A stretch of DNA of 64,000 nt, taken from the NCBI GenBank assembly GCA_030737875.1, contig CM060922.1, forward strand, positions 752,691,603 to 752,755,602. The letters run 5' to 3'. The position numbers were made by a program, and so were the translations under genes. The DNA is from Allium sativum. Its lineage: Eukaryota; Streptophyta; Magnoliopsida; Asparagales; Amaryllidaceae. This document shows, one piece after another, positions 44,919-57,570 of this stretch. Below the pieces are notes generated by a model, which was given only the letters and a program-made list of their open reading frames with translations, ran no database searches and was not told where the DNA came from. The stretch's first letter is position 1. Each line of letters opens with the position of its first letter.

Positions 44919-47900
44919 TGTAACGACCCGGATTTTGAGACTTTGGTTATCGACGTAAACGCGACGTCGATAACCAAAACATCGAAAAATCCTGGTAATT
45001 AGTGAAAGAAATTAGAGGGTGAGGATAGATAAGATAGAAATTTAGAATAGAAGAAGAAAAGAAGAACTTACATCATCAGAGAAACACGAATCTCACAGCG
45101 GAACGGATAACATATAATATATAACATAACTTTTGAAGTAAACAGTTATATATACAGTTGCACTTTATTAGAGTACAACACTTACAACACAGCGGAAATA
45201 AACTATAGCTATATGATCCTGAAGCCTCCTACACCAAGCTCTACAAGTATATCTGTAAATCCAGACTACTTGACTGCCCGTACAAATTTAGGCACCCAAG
45301 AGTTTAGGGAAAACAACAAAGTAAACTCCGGGTCAATCATGGGACTGGTATGAGTAAAACAGTTTAAAACAATTAAACAGGTATACGATATCTCATAAGA
45401 CCACGCCGTGAATACGGAATGGGTTTTTCCCTTATGAGAATCCAAACATCTTTGACAAAGCAATATTGTTCTGATATTATAATAATGCCTATATACAAAT
45501 AGATATTAATCTAGCAGAACGCTTTCATCTCACGTTCTACATACATAGTATACAATCAACATCGCAAGCACGTATTGGATATTTGGTTTTCCAACTATGA
45601 CAAGGTATGGAACCACCTTCTGCTAGTGTACCTCTAGAGAGGAATACACTGGATTCAACAAGAACATCTTGTAACCCCGGCCACACATGACCGACCACTC
45701 ATTTCGCTTGAGTGTATCGAATGTATATCACCAACGGTTGGGATCAGCAACCGTTTTCCCGAATGGGACAACATCAACAATAGATTTAAGAAATAAATGA
45801 AACTCTAGATCAGGTGATTATACACCCTAATAGGTGCGACCTACATAGCCATGCTGCCTGCCCGATTTCTGTCATTTACCGGTTGATGAGGCTAGAAGCT
45901 ACGCTTTATCATCACATCGGATTCACTTCGAATGCCACATTGTCAGATCCATCGAAATCACTAACTTGACGTCTACAACCATACATTAAGTGTCAGCTAA
46001 AAGAAGTTTCCTTCTCCGCTTCCACTCTTGGTACGGTTGAAGAAATCAACGTAAGTGACCTCTCTGGAAATACTCTGTCAGACATTCATCTCCATTCACT
46101 TAGAATGTCACATCGTCATACCCGCCAAATCACAAATTGATTTGCCCAAACATAACCCAGGTATACAGCTAAGAGAAACGAGTTCCTCCGCCACCAACGT
46201 GAATACGTTTGAACAGATCAACTTACGCGATCCATTGGATATACTCTGTCAGACCTTCTTCCATATACGTTGTCCTGGGACTGGACAAACCGAAGGCACT
46301 ATTCAGTATATCCATCTTAGTCACTGTTATCTAAGACTTATACAACAGCCCTTGCACTTTACTCCGTCTTCCATTATCTTTGGCATCTATGGTTCGCAAC
46401 GCGTATGCCAATACAGAGTGGTTCTTTGGATAATAATCCAACCGGTCTCTCCATATTAACAACGTTAAAATGGTCAAAACTTCAATAGTCTGTGAGTTAA
46501 CTATTGAAGAAAAACAAGTGTGCAAACAACGATATTATTTCTAGATGGAAATAGTATCAAACAAACATCATTTAACTTTTAATCTCTTTGGTTCAATTTA
46601 CAACCTGTTTCCCTATATTCCACATTTGCTATTTTCAAATGTTTAGAAAATATATGTTATTAACACTGGAAAACATTTCTCTTTCTTGTTTCCTATATTA
46701 GAAAACATTTCTGGTTCTTCTTTGGAAAACGTTTCCAAATTCTTATATTAGACTTAGACAGATGTTTAAACAAACTATCGTGATGCCAACTCAACCATTT
46801 CCTTTAATTACTAAATCCACTTTACTGCCGAACCATACCCATTTCTTAGTTAGAAGCGAAGCCAATCAAGTTGGGGTAGAACTACCTCTCAGACCTTAAC
46901 TGAACCACACTTCTAACCTTGAAATAGGCAAAGTTCACTTTAAATTCCTTTAACTAGCTTTCTTACTTAACCCTTCTTTCAAATAACTATATTCGATTAA
47001 CTCTTTTCAATTTACTCTGGTGGGCTGACCCTATTGGATTAACTCTATTTACTTAACTCTATTTGATTAATCCTATTCACTTAACTCCTGTCGAATAAAC
47101 TAGATTTGATAACTCCCCTAACACTCTTCGAATAAACTATATTCGATTAACTCCTCCAACACTATTCGAATGAACTATATTCGATTAACTCACTTGAATT
47201 AGCTAACTTGGATTACCTCTTCGACTAACTCCTTGGTTTAACTTCGACTAATCCCCTTGGTTTAACTTCGACTAATCCCTTTGGTTTAACTTCGACTAAT
47301 CCCTTAGATTAACTTCGACTAACTCCTTGGTTTAACTTCGACTAATCCCTTTGATTTAACTTCGACTAATCCCTTGGATTAACTTCGACTAACTCCTTGG
47401 TTTAACTTCGACTAATCCCTTTGGTTTAACTAAAATTGACTAACCTCTTTGGATTAACCTACTTCGACTAACTCCTTTGAATTAACTTCGACTAACTCCT
47501 TGGATTAACTTCAGCTAATTCACTTTAGACTAACTCAACCAATTCACTTTAGACTAACTCGACCAATTCACTTTAGACTAACTCGACCAATTCACTTTAG
47601 ACTAACTTGACCAATTCACTTTAGTTTAACTTCGACTAACTCACTTTTGATTTTACTAACTCCTTTGGATAAACTAACTCCTTTGGATTAACTATAATCG
47701 ACTAACTCCTTCGAATATAAACTATATTCGATTAACCCCTTCGAATATAAACTATATTCGTTTAACTCCCCTCAATTAACTAGATTTGATAACTCCTCTC
47801 GAATAACTAGATTCGATAACTCCTCTCGAATAATTAGAGTCGATTAACTCACCTCGAATAACCAATATTCGATTACTCTTCCCTCGAATACACTATATTC

Positions 47901-50900
47901 GATAACTCTACTTCGAATAAGTGATATTCGATAACTCTTCTCGATTAACTCCGTTTGAATAACTCTAATTGGTTAACTCTAACTCTAACTGGTTTTTACT
48001 TGGTTTGACTAACTCAATTGATTAACTCCACTAACTCACTTTGATTAACCTAACTCATTCACTTAGTTAACTTAACCAATCCACTTAGTTTAACTTAACT
48101 AATTAACTTAGTTTAACTCGACTAATTTACTTAGTTTAACTCGACTAATTTACTTAGTTTAACTCGACTAATTTACTTAGTTTAACTCGACTAATTTACT
48201 TAGTTTAACTTAACTAATTCACTTTGGTTTAACTCTATTTATTTATCAAATAAATATCCCTCGATTTAATCCTATTTATTTAACAAATAAATATATCCCT
48301 TTAAATTCTATTTATTTAGCAAATAAATATCTCCTTTTACTTTGATTTATTTCCTAAATAAATATATCCTTTTTCTTTTATACTTGTTTTACAAATATAT
48401 TTCCCCTACATTTGATTAACAAATATATCTCCTATATATTTGATTAATGAATATATTCCTTCTATATTTGTTTTACCAAATATTATTTCCTTTATTCAAA
48501 ATCCCTTCTCTTATATATGTATATATATATATATATAATCCATCGATTTTATATAAATGACTTATTTCAAAAACATACTTTGAAAATCTCTTTTCTACGG
48601 TCTGGTATTTCTTATGGTATTTGACACGCCATATAACAACGATAAATATCGTCCAACTACACATAATCACAACAGATTATATATATATCACTTTATATAT
48701 CACAGTATATAAATCACAGTAAATTAACTGTTGAGGAATCCAGTTGGATTCTTCCAACCTGTTTCCCTGCATCCACAGATGTTAGACAGTATAACAACAT
48801 CGATTATACTTTGATATGAGTTATTCTGATAGCAGAATCACATATAAACACTTAACAGTTTATATATATATATATATACACAAATATATATATATATAAT
48901 TTCTACTAACTGACTAGCAGTTCAAGCAAACAGTCAACACACAGTCAAACAGACAATATTTAACAGTCCTAAGAATACACTGTAAAAATAGAACTGTACA
49001 GAGTTGGTGAGTTTTACTCACATTTGGACAATCATCGTCAATGACGATAACCATCGCTTGATTCAGACAATTTATTTTGCTATAAATTGTGACGGACTCC
49101 AATTGACTCGCGGTTAGTTCCATTGTGGAGTGCTCGTCCATACGATCCCAACGGATCTTGTTTCGCTGAATTTCGACATCGTATGGTAAAGTTATGATCT
49201 ACACAAGTTAATGCTATTTTAAAGAAAATAAAGTAAATTAAACTTCCTTTAATCTAAAATTTGGGCTTCACCTTTCTTCCTTCCAGGGCCCATTACCAAC
49301 AAAACCCACCCGTAATATCCTTTCTTCCCAAATCAATAACAGCCCGTCCTCCTTTTGTAACAATGGCCATTGACCAAACTTTGACCCCACGGTTCTCCTT
49401 CTACAGACCACCATCACCCCAACGAAAATCACCATTCGACTTCTCCTCGTCACCTCTCTCTTCTCCAACCATTCAAACACAACTCGGTGATCCCACTGGA
49501 ACCCGTCGACAGCTCCATTGCATGGACTGTAGCAAATGGATCGACTCATTTTTGCGTCGAGTTCCCCAAATAAACCACACGAGCTTCCTAACTTCACTAG
49601 AAACCCGAATATGAACTCAAAATTGAGGATTGGCGCCAGTATAACCCAAGATCGCGAACCCTAGATCTTCGCTGTGTACTAAGAACTTCCAGTAAATGAC
49701 CTCGCACCAAATTCTGTGCATACTATCTTGGAGCTCTCACTTATACGAATTTAATGAATCCAAAGCCGTCTGATTTCATCGAGTTTTGAGTTCGATTTAA
49801 TTTCTTGAAGATTATAGTTTTGTGGCGGCCTCGTTTTGACTTTGCAGAAGATAAATGAAAACATGTTTAGGTCTTAAGGCTTGGAGATTTCTATTTATAA
49901 GCAAATGAAGAAAGATATTTTGGTAGATATTTTATTATAATATTCAATTATAATCAAATGTTATTTGTACTTATCTTCTAAAAATTCCTGTGACCACATA
50001 GGATACCCAAAAATCACTAAAACTGACATATAACTAGAGTTCGACATTACGGTCCCAACGAAACTGGTTTCGTCGAATTCCGACTCCGTATGCTCACACA
50101 GCGTATTTTTAACCATCTAAATACTGACTGTTTTTCACTCTAAAAATCCGTACGGTCACACAGTGACTCTAAAAATAACGAAACTTGTAATCTAACAACT
50201 ATTTGACATTGCGGATCCAACAAAACTAGTTTCGTCGAATTCCGACTTCGTATGCAAAAGTGGCTATTTTTCAAAGCTCTAAATAGCCTATTTAAATATA
50301 TAAATATATTTAAATATAATTAAATTTAATATTTAAAATTAAATATTATCCTATATATTCACAGTGGCATACCATACAGCTCAAGAATATTCTTGTATGT
50401 ATTTACAACTCGATATTACATCGTCAGAGTTATATCGACGCTCGATTTCTATTTACATCCTTATTAAAAATATAATTAAATCGTTATGGTCAGGGCGCTG
50501 CATTTCTGATAATTTGATTTGGACGTAACTCAAAATCTACACGACGAAATCCCGATATTTCTCTTCCCCTAGAAAGATATACTCCACCAGCTCCACACGT
50601 TTCTTGTTTCACAGAAATCCGATTTAAAACGAACCCTGTATACTCACTTGAAGTTTAAATCGCCAAATAGCGAACTGCCGCATCGTTACGCGCTCTATTT
50701 AAGTATATTATAATTCTACGTTCAAACTGATGTTGACTGAATATATTCGTCAATATAATTCAACTCTAAGCTGAATTAAATCTCGGGGATGACCCCGTCT
50801 ATATTATATCGTCAATTCACTATTTTTGGTTATTCCTGAATTAAATATATTATTTAATTATTTAAATTAATTAAATAAATCACTTATTTAAATTAAACGA

Positions 50901-50977
50901 CGATTAAATTCCCTAATTACCATATATATAATTAAATTAATTAATTATAATACCTTTGCCAAATGCGGGTCATTACA
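44919..50977 (-). mobile_element. 5' LTR of element C (6,059 bp), with empty site for F
   Basis: Complete LTR with the same modules as the other: minisatellite 46970-48245, stem-loops 46270-46288 and 45334-45347, TATA 49891-49899, and U3 motifs 50049-50090 and 50212-50253. At 48596-48600 the uninterrupted tacgg is the empty site for F. Confidence 0.93.
49891..49899 (-). promoter_or_regulatory. TATA box of C's 5' LTR
   Basis: TATAAATAG on the minus strand. A start about 30 bp downstream would give a transcript with about 4.9 kb of R-U5 leader before the 2-kb core. Confidence 0.65.
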
Positions 50978-51450
50978 CCGGGATTCGATATTAAGTTAAC
51001 TTAATAAATGTTTTCAAAACAACAACGTTATTTGAAAAGGATTTAAGGTTTGGGAATCAAATGTATTTTCCAATTTATGGTTTTGTCGTATATTTTGGAT
51101 ATCGAACTTTTACAAATCTTAACGATAAAAACGACTTCGAATCAAGGTTCGAGGGTTAATTAAAATGCCCCAACTTGAATGATTCACCATTATCTGACAA
51201 ATCGTATTAGCTTGTGTTCAAAATGAGTGTTAGAATTGAATATAATCTCCAGCCATGAAACTGATATTCAAGGGTGAGATTATCACGAAATATAAATAAT
51301 AAGAATTTAAAGTCAAGTAATACTTATGTTTCAGATATATACACGTAAGTAAGTTAATATTGAATTGTAAATAATTAATATATTCAAACTAGTATATAAA
51401 TTACCATTTTAGTTAATAAAGCAGTTAATTACCTTTATAGTAATTAATGT
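50978..51450 (+). mobile_element. 3' LTR of element D, second part
   Basis: It starts with the right target copy ccggg of C and continues D's LTR. A recognisable block is 'aaaatgccccaacttgaatgattc' (51165), the reverse complement of the 'caatcaagttggggt' block of C. It ends where the CACTA terminus begins; the last three bases, tgt, may be the CACTA target duplication. Confidence 0.65.
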
Positions 51451-52185
51451 CACTACAACAAAAATACTATATTACAACTGTAATTTTACAACTGTCACAA
51501 AATGCCACTTGTTATAAAGGTTTTATACAACTGTCATTTCCTGAAAGTTATAATAAACATATCTTTAACAACTCTTTATTTTGCCTGTTGTAATCGAGAC
51601 CTCAACATTTCTTTTTTGTCTGTTGTAATAGATGTTTATTTTAAAGAAACCGTATTCTTTATCAGTTATCTTAACTAATAAACAGAATTAATAATTTAAA
51701 GTATGAAATAACTAATAAATAGTCAATAACTAGTAACATATACATAATAATTAACTTTTAATAATTAATATTCAATTATAACTAGGAAGAAATACATACT
51801 AGCTTATAATAGCTTTTATTATAGGTAATATTTATTATTTAAATAAAACATAATTCTCAAGTAATTCAAATTATATTTAATATAATTTTTATTTATTAAT
51901 TCTAACTCATTATATTTGATTTTATAAATTTGGATGAAATTTTTATTATAACCAATAAAAAACTGGCTCTGCCTTGTAAAGAAAATCAGTTGTTTGTGTC
52001 AACGCAAAAGATGAAACTTAAGCAGGAGACGTGAAATTTTGGCTCTAACATATCCCAAGTATTGTATTTCTGCAAACAAATAAAAGCAAATACAATGCTT
52101 TTGTTAGAGCAGAAAATTATCATTCCCTCCAAAATGAAATTTTGGCTCCGAAACGAGATTTCTTCTAGGCTCCAAGACCAAAATT

Positions 52186-52446
52186 TTGCCTCTCAAATTA
52201 CTTTTCAGTATTAATCAACGCATCCTCTCTCCTCTCCCATCGTTGCTTCAATCTTTACTCATCTTCAAATGTTCTCCCTCCAAATCCAGACCCAATAAGA
52301 AACCTCACCTCACCTTTAAACCTGAATCCGTTAGTAAGGATCTGGGTTTCATCATGAAATTTATGGAAGAGGAGATGCTGCTTGCCGTTGAGGATTTGAA
52401 GGTGATTCCTTTATTGCATCTAAAGTCTAACTCCAAATCGATGTAG
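52186..52446 (+). CDS. Unidentified short ORF inside the CACTA element
   Basis: 86 codons, preceded by a C/T-rich leader-like stretch. The second half (from 'FIMKFMEEEMLLAVEDLKV') reads smoothly, and a gtgagcc splice-donor-like site follows at about 52481. It could be a captured host-gene exon, which CACTA elements often carry, or chance. No family recognised. Confidence 0.2.
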   Translation: MPLKLLFSINQRILSPLPSLLQSLLIFKCSPSKSRPNKKPHLTFKPESVSKDLGFIMKFMEEEMLLAVEDLKVIPLLHLKSNSKSM

Positions 52447-53299
52447 AAAGGTCTCAGCTACATTCTTGAGGATCTGAAGGTGAGCCCTTTATCTCATTTG
52501 TATTATAGTGGCGAATAAACAGTTGTGTCGCTTACAGATAATGCCTTTACTTTTGGTATTTTCTTCTTGTTGTTTCTTCTTCTAGTAGGGTTCTACCTGG
52601 GTTTCATTTCATGATTTGATTTAAAAGACGTGATCTTGGTTTGTTGGTTGGAGTAATTTTTTTCTTTTTCAATTGCGTGTTCCGACTTACACCTATTGTG
52701 TAGTCGATGTTTAATTTTCAATTAAAATGAATATATTTTGCTAGTCTTCTTTCTCATAGGAAGATGATGTTGTTTGAATGCGCACATACGAATAGTAGTA
52801 TATGAACAGCACTGCATAATGTAATTTGAAGATATATTTTACTGCATAATGTAATTTGATGATTTGTTGATGTTACTGCATAATGTAATAATGTAATTTG
52901 TTGATGTTACTGCATAATGTATTTTTCACATGGTAATTTGATGATTTCACTTATCATGGTGCCAAAGTACATGGCTTGAGTCTCATGTTTGAGGTACCTA
53001 AATTTAGGAATTCTTTGGAAATACATCCATAATCTGAAGCATGCATTCAACCAATACTGAAAAATGTTTCATAATGATAATTTTCATTTGATCAATTATT
53101 GCATAATTAATCACAAATTATGTAGTAACACTAAGAATTGCAATTCATTTTTCAATAATTACACTACGGCTGGCATAGTGAAGGCCTTATAGGAATTTTT
53201 TATTATATAAGTAATAACTATTCGTATTCTATTACATTATGCAGTAATACATTACTGCAAATTGATGACATCATTTTTTTTACTAACGATGTTGTTTGA

Positions 53300-53480
53300 A
53301 TGCGCACATGTGAAATAAGGGAAAAGAAGGGTCAATAATATTGTGGTCTTGTGTACATCCAACGCATGTGGGTTTGTGTTGGAGTCTTGTGTGTGTGAGG
53401 CTCACTCTCGCAGACCCTGCCCTGCTATGATTCCCCCACCCCCTTCCTGGTCCTGCTTGCTTTGAACCATCTCCATTGGT
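53300..53480. other. GC-richer island inside the CACTA interior
   Basis: A stretch with 'cagaccctgccctgctatgat' and 'cccccacccccttcc' stands out from the AT-rich surroundings. No ORF or RNA gene is recognised. It may be part of a captured genomic fragment. Confidence 0.25.
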
Positions 53481-54870
53481 CGACGTAGTACAGATGGGAG
53501 GAATTTAGATTTTAGAGTGCAGGGGTCTACATCTTCGTATGTTTTTCTGGAAGCTTGATCGCAGCCAATTTAGAGCATGTCTGCCAGTCTTCAGTTTCCT
53601 ATACATGGTAAGCGATGTAATGGTAAGAATTAAAAAAGTATGCTGTCATGTATGTAAGTAGTTTGTGTTTGAAGCTCAGGTTCAGGTAGTATATTAGTTT
53701 TCGACGTAGATGGTTTCAGAAAAGCGGTCATGCAAGAAATACTTTGAATACCATGGAAGTAGATAAACTTACGCAACGATAACCCCCTTATGCATCGATT
53801 TCTGAGCAGTGTTAAGCTCGATGTGGCATTTAGTTTTTTCAGCAGCCTTCATGTCATCAGCCGCTTAAACGTATGGAAATAATTTATTTTCTGTCACATA
53901 ATAGCCGCGTCTGCTCCCCTCCATGTTGTACTTGTGTAAGGGAAGGATATGTTGTATGCACACCCTTCACTATCATGTGCATCCCAACTGGGACATTATT
54001 TTATATATGTGTTCCCTCTTCATCCTTCTTTGTTTTATATATAAAAACTACACAGACATAACAGCAGCCATTTAACAGTATTTTTTTTTGTTTTGTTGAT
54101 TGTGGCGATTCAAACTTCCCCATGAAGGAAAGTCCGAATTGCTTCAAGAACACGACAAATCAGAACACAAACAGAAGAACATTTCATTGCTTATTACGAC
54201 AATTCCATTAGAATACAAGAATATAACAGAGTATAAATAAATATTACACAGAAAATATCAGAGATTTAAATTACATTTGAATACATCGCAGCGGAAAAAC
54301 AATACAAAGCACAACTGGAAATAGATACACGGATACAGAGCTTTCCGAATATCACTTCAGCTGTAAACCAGGATCCTGTGAATATAAATCTGCAAAACCA
54401 AAACTACTAGATGCACGTGTAGAAATAGGGGCACCTCGAGTTTAGGTCAAAACAATAAACTTCAGGTCAGTCATGTGACTAGTGTGAGAACAAAAAAGTT
54501 ATTAATCTTTGTTTTTAAAGTTAGGTAAATCAAGGGACCACGCCGTATAACACGGAACAGGTTTCCTTCCAAGAATACCAGTGCATAAAACAAACAGCGC
54601 AATGTTAAATAAAGAACAATGAAGCTATTATAAGACCCAAGTCCCATCACACAATGCAATGCAAGCCGAAGGATAGGGTTTTCCCTTATAATAGCCAAAT
54701 ATGCTTGATACGTGAAATTTCATCTTATATTATTACTATAAGTGAAGAAAACAACTTCAAATATAAATGTATCAATCATAGACGGCATGGGTACCATATA
54801 TCATGTCGCCAATGCTAGGCTCTACAATCAAAACCGCAAAATGTCATATTTGGAAATTGGATTTCCATCA

Positions 54871-55130
54871 TGTTGGCTCCTGATTTGAAAGATCGATCGC
54901 GTAGTGCCATCCACAACGGCTTACGTCTCGGCGAGATAAAACACTGTAATGCACATCCGCACTTTTGGGAAATCGAGTATCACTGCGGCTTACGTCTCGG
55001 CGATAGAAAACACCTCTTACTCTATCCCTCAAGGAATCGGGAGTGAGCCCTATCCCTCTGCGCACTAAGCTCAATGTCGGTCGACCGAATCCACGACACC
55101 ACTAAGGTGTCCATCCTCTAAAAAGCATAC
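54871..55130. other. E-specific segment replacing F/B sequence, with a 19-bp direct repeat
   Basis: Between shared flanks ('aattggatttcc' and the 'gtgtgaggctcgc' block) E carries sequence not seen in F or B. It contains two copies of acggcttacgtctcggcga (about 54916 and 54982), each followed by aaaacac. Flanks are colinear, so this is a local replacement. Confidence 0.6.
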
Positions 55131-56999
55131 TGATCAAACCATCAGTTTACCACCATACCAGGGTGTGAGGCTCGCTAGTCAACGCTATACACAAAGCGGT
55201 GTTATATTAAAGCAGTGCTTTGATCATCAACCACAAGACTTTGCTTTTCAACAGAAGCCTTGATCATTTGCCACTTAGGCATGCCACACAGGCAATTCAT
55301 GCCATGCGATTGATATCCATCGATATATAATCTCTGAGCTCGTACGTCCCAGAGAAGAACGTTAAGCAAGAGAATAAATTCTCCGCCGCCAAACTGATAT
55401 ATATTTAATAGAAATCAATCACACAGAATAAAATCCAATGTCAGACACACAGTCCATTTACAACTTCGTTCTGGGTCTGAACGAAACCGGGGGCACTTTC
55501 CTCGCATATCCGTCGACCTCTAAGTACGTCCGGACGGCTACCACTTTAGCCCCCTTCAAGGTAGCTACTCCCATCGTGAGCATCAGTAGCACCCATCCTT
55601 TCGATGTGAAGTTTGTCGGTCTTGCATCGTCTTTATTCTCTTCGACTTATCGTCGAATCAGTTATTCAGAATGGGTATAAACCCGGCCTTTCCGAATAAC
55701 CCGCGTATATTATAAACAAATGTTACACAAACACAACATACGCCTCATTCCAATTCAGAATATTCTTTTATTTAGATATTCACACTCCTAGGGAAAGGTT
55801 TCCATTAATTTTATCAAAGATAAATTCTTTTAAATTTATTCTTTAATCTTCCTTTGGATATCATTTCAAACCATATTATGGTTTTCCAAATTAGTCGAGA
55901 TTACCGAACCACACCGAAGTAATTATTTATTTTATTTCCCAATCCCAACCTATTTATTCCATGAAGTAAAACTGGTCATACTTCATATTTAACACTACGG
56001 TGTTATCGGTAAAATTAATTACTATTTCACTTTCAAATCTAATTAAAGATTTAACTATCGTTTTGGAGCAAAACTGGTGATACTACATTCTCGCTCACTT
56101 TCCAAATTTGATTATCAATTCACATTTCAATCTAATTACCGATTCATTAAAACTCCTTTTACTGGGTTAAAGAACTAATGTCATTTAAAACACAGTTCAC
56201 GATAAATCCAAATCACATTCTATTTATTATCGGGTTAAAGAACAAGTGTTATTTAAAACACCGTTCATGGTAAACCCACAAATCAATTCTAATTCAATTC
56301 CAATTAATTATATTAATTAATTGGTATATTTCATTAAATCTAAATAAAAAGATTTAATCTTTTCTCAATGGGGTTTAAGAACAGTGTTGATGAAGACACC
56401 ATTCACGATAACCCAAATCCCATTTTAAATCCAATTTATTTATTTAAAAATAAATAAATTATTATTTTAGTTACTAACTAGTTCATTTCGACAAAAATAT
56501 ATTTTTAACCTTTCAAATAGGGAATTTTTCATCCTAGTTCTTTCCAATTCATATATTATAATTTTACACAAATTATATATATTTTTAATAATTTTATCAA
56601 GGCCCGTACAGTCGGTTTTCAATAACTGCCACCGAACTGCACTTATAGCGACCTTTTCCAAATTTGATTTGGACATAATTCCAAATCCAATCTTCAGATT
56701 TTTAATTTCTCATATTCCTTAGAAAGCACTTTTCGATACGAACCCAATGGTTCCGTTTTTAGGAGAATCCGACGGCCGGACCCACCGCAATGTCCGTTCG
56801 AAGTCAATGGTCGAAATTCGCGAACTGCCGCGGCGCGGCGCGTTCTATTCAGGCCATTATATTATATATACAATATATATAATATATATTTCATCGATTT
56901 CTATTTAAAACGAATTTTATAAATCGTTTTAAATTCGTTTCAAAAACAATTTCAACTTCCTTTTCAAATTCAAATCAAAGTTAAATTTTTCCTTATAAA

Positions 57000-57570
57000 T
57001 TCGTTTTAAATTCATTTCAATTCAATTCAATTTCAATTCAATTCAATTATATTTCAATTTCAATTCAATTCAATTCAAATCGATTTTAATTTCAATTCAA
57101 TTCAATTCGATTTCCATTCCAATTCAATTCGATTTCAATTTCAATTCAATTCGATTTCAATTTCAATTCAATTCAATTCGATTCGATTTCAATTTCAATT
57201 CAATTCAATTCGATTTCAATTTCAATTTGATTTGATTTTAATTCAATTCAGTTCGATTTTAATTTCAATTCAATTCGATTTTAATTTCAGTTCAATTCAA
57301 TTCGATTTCAATTCAATTCAATTCAATTCGACTTCATTTCAATTCAATTCAATTCGATTTCATTTCAATTCAATTCAATTCGATTTTATTTCAATTCAAT
57401 TCGATTTCAATTTCAATTCAGTTCAATTCGATTTCCATTTCAATTCAATTCGATTTCCATTTCAATTCAATTCGGTTCGATGTCAATTTCAATTCAATTC
57501 AATTCGATTTCATTTCAATTCAATTCAATTCGATTTTCATTTCAATTCAATTCAATTCGATTTTTAAATC
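57000..57570. repeat. Tandem array in E (caattcaattcaattcgattt)
   Basis: Irregular units of about 19-30 bp are made of caattc steps punctuated by gattt. It keeps an antisense frame open for 111 codons (57232-57567), which is an artefact. It occupies the same site as F's 27-bp array. Confidence 0.9.

Larger units (their letters stand above)
29830..50977 (-). mobile_element. Element C: LARD-like retrotransposon, 6.1-kb LTRs around a 2.0-kb non-coding core
   Basis: Without the nested solo LTR the element is about 14.1 kb: LTR about 6,093, core 1,971, LTR 6,059 bp. It has a tRNA-Met primer site (44905-44916), polypurine tract (after 42947) and target duplication ccggg, so it was mobilised properly. 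No gag, protease, RT or integrase is encoded. By eye about 9 differences in about 560 bp of the LTRs indicate a recent insertion. It presumably used proteins of an autonomous chromovirus like B; its ends (TGTAACGACCC, TGGTATCAGAGC) match those of B. Confidence 0.92.
51451..54100. mobile_element. CACTA (En/Spm-type) transposon, left end and interior
   Basis: CACTACAACAAAAATAC at 51451 is a typical plant CACTA terminal inverted repeat. It is followed by subterminal repeats of acaactgt in direct (51475, 51488, 51527) and inverted (tgttgtaat at 51590 and 51617) orientation, as transposase-binding ends have. No transposase domain is seen. A clean right terminus is not found; a poor candidate is next to 54098, where E is inserted. 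It contains a short tandem of 'actgcataatgtaatttg' (52813-52925). It looks non-autonomous or truncated. Confidence 0.6.

Noticed and set aside
54071..54100. Right terminus of the CACTA element
   Set aside because: Only a T-rich partial resemblance; the terminal gtagtg is absent, so it is not called.
57232..57567. 111-codon ORF in E
   Set aside because: Simple caatt-type repeat lacking stops in this frame; antisense to the element.
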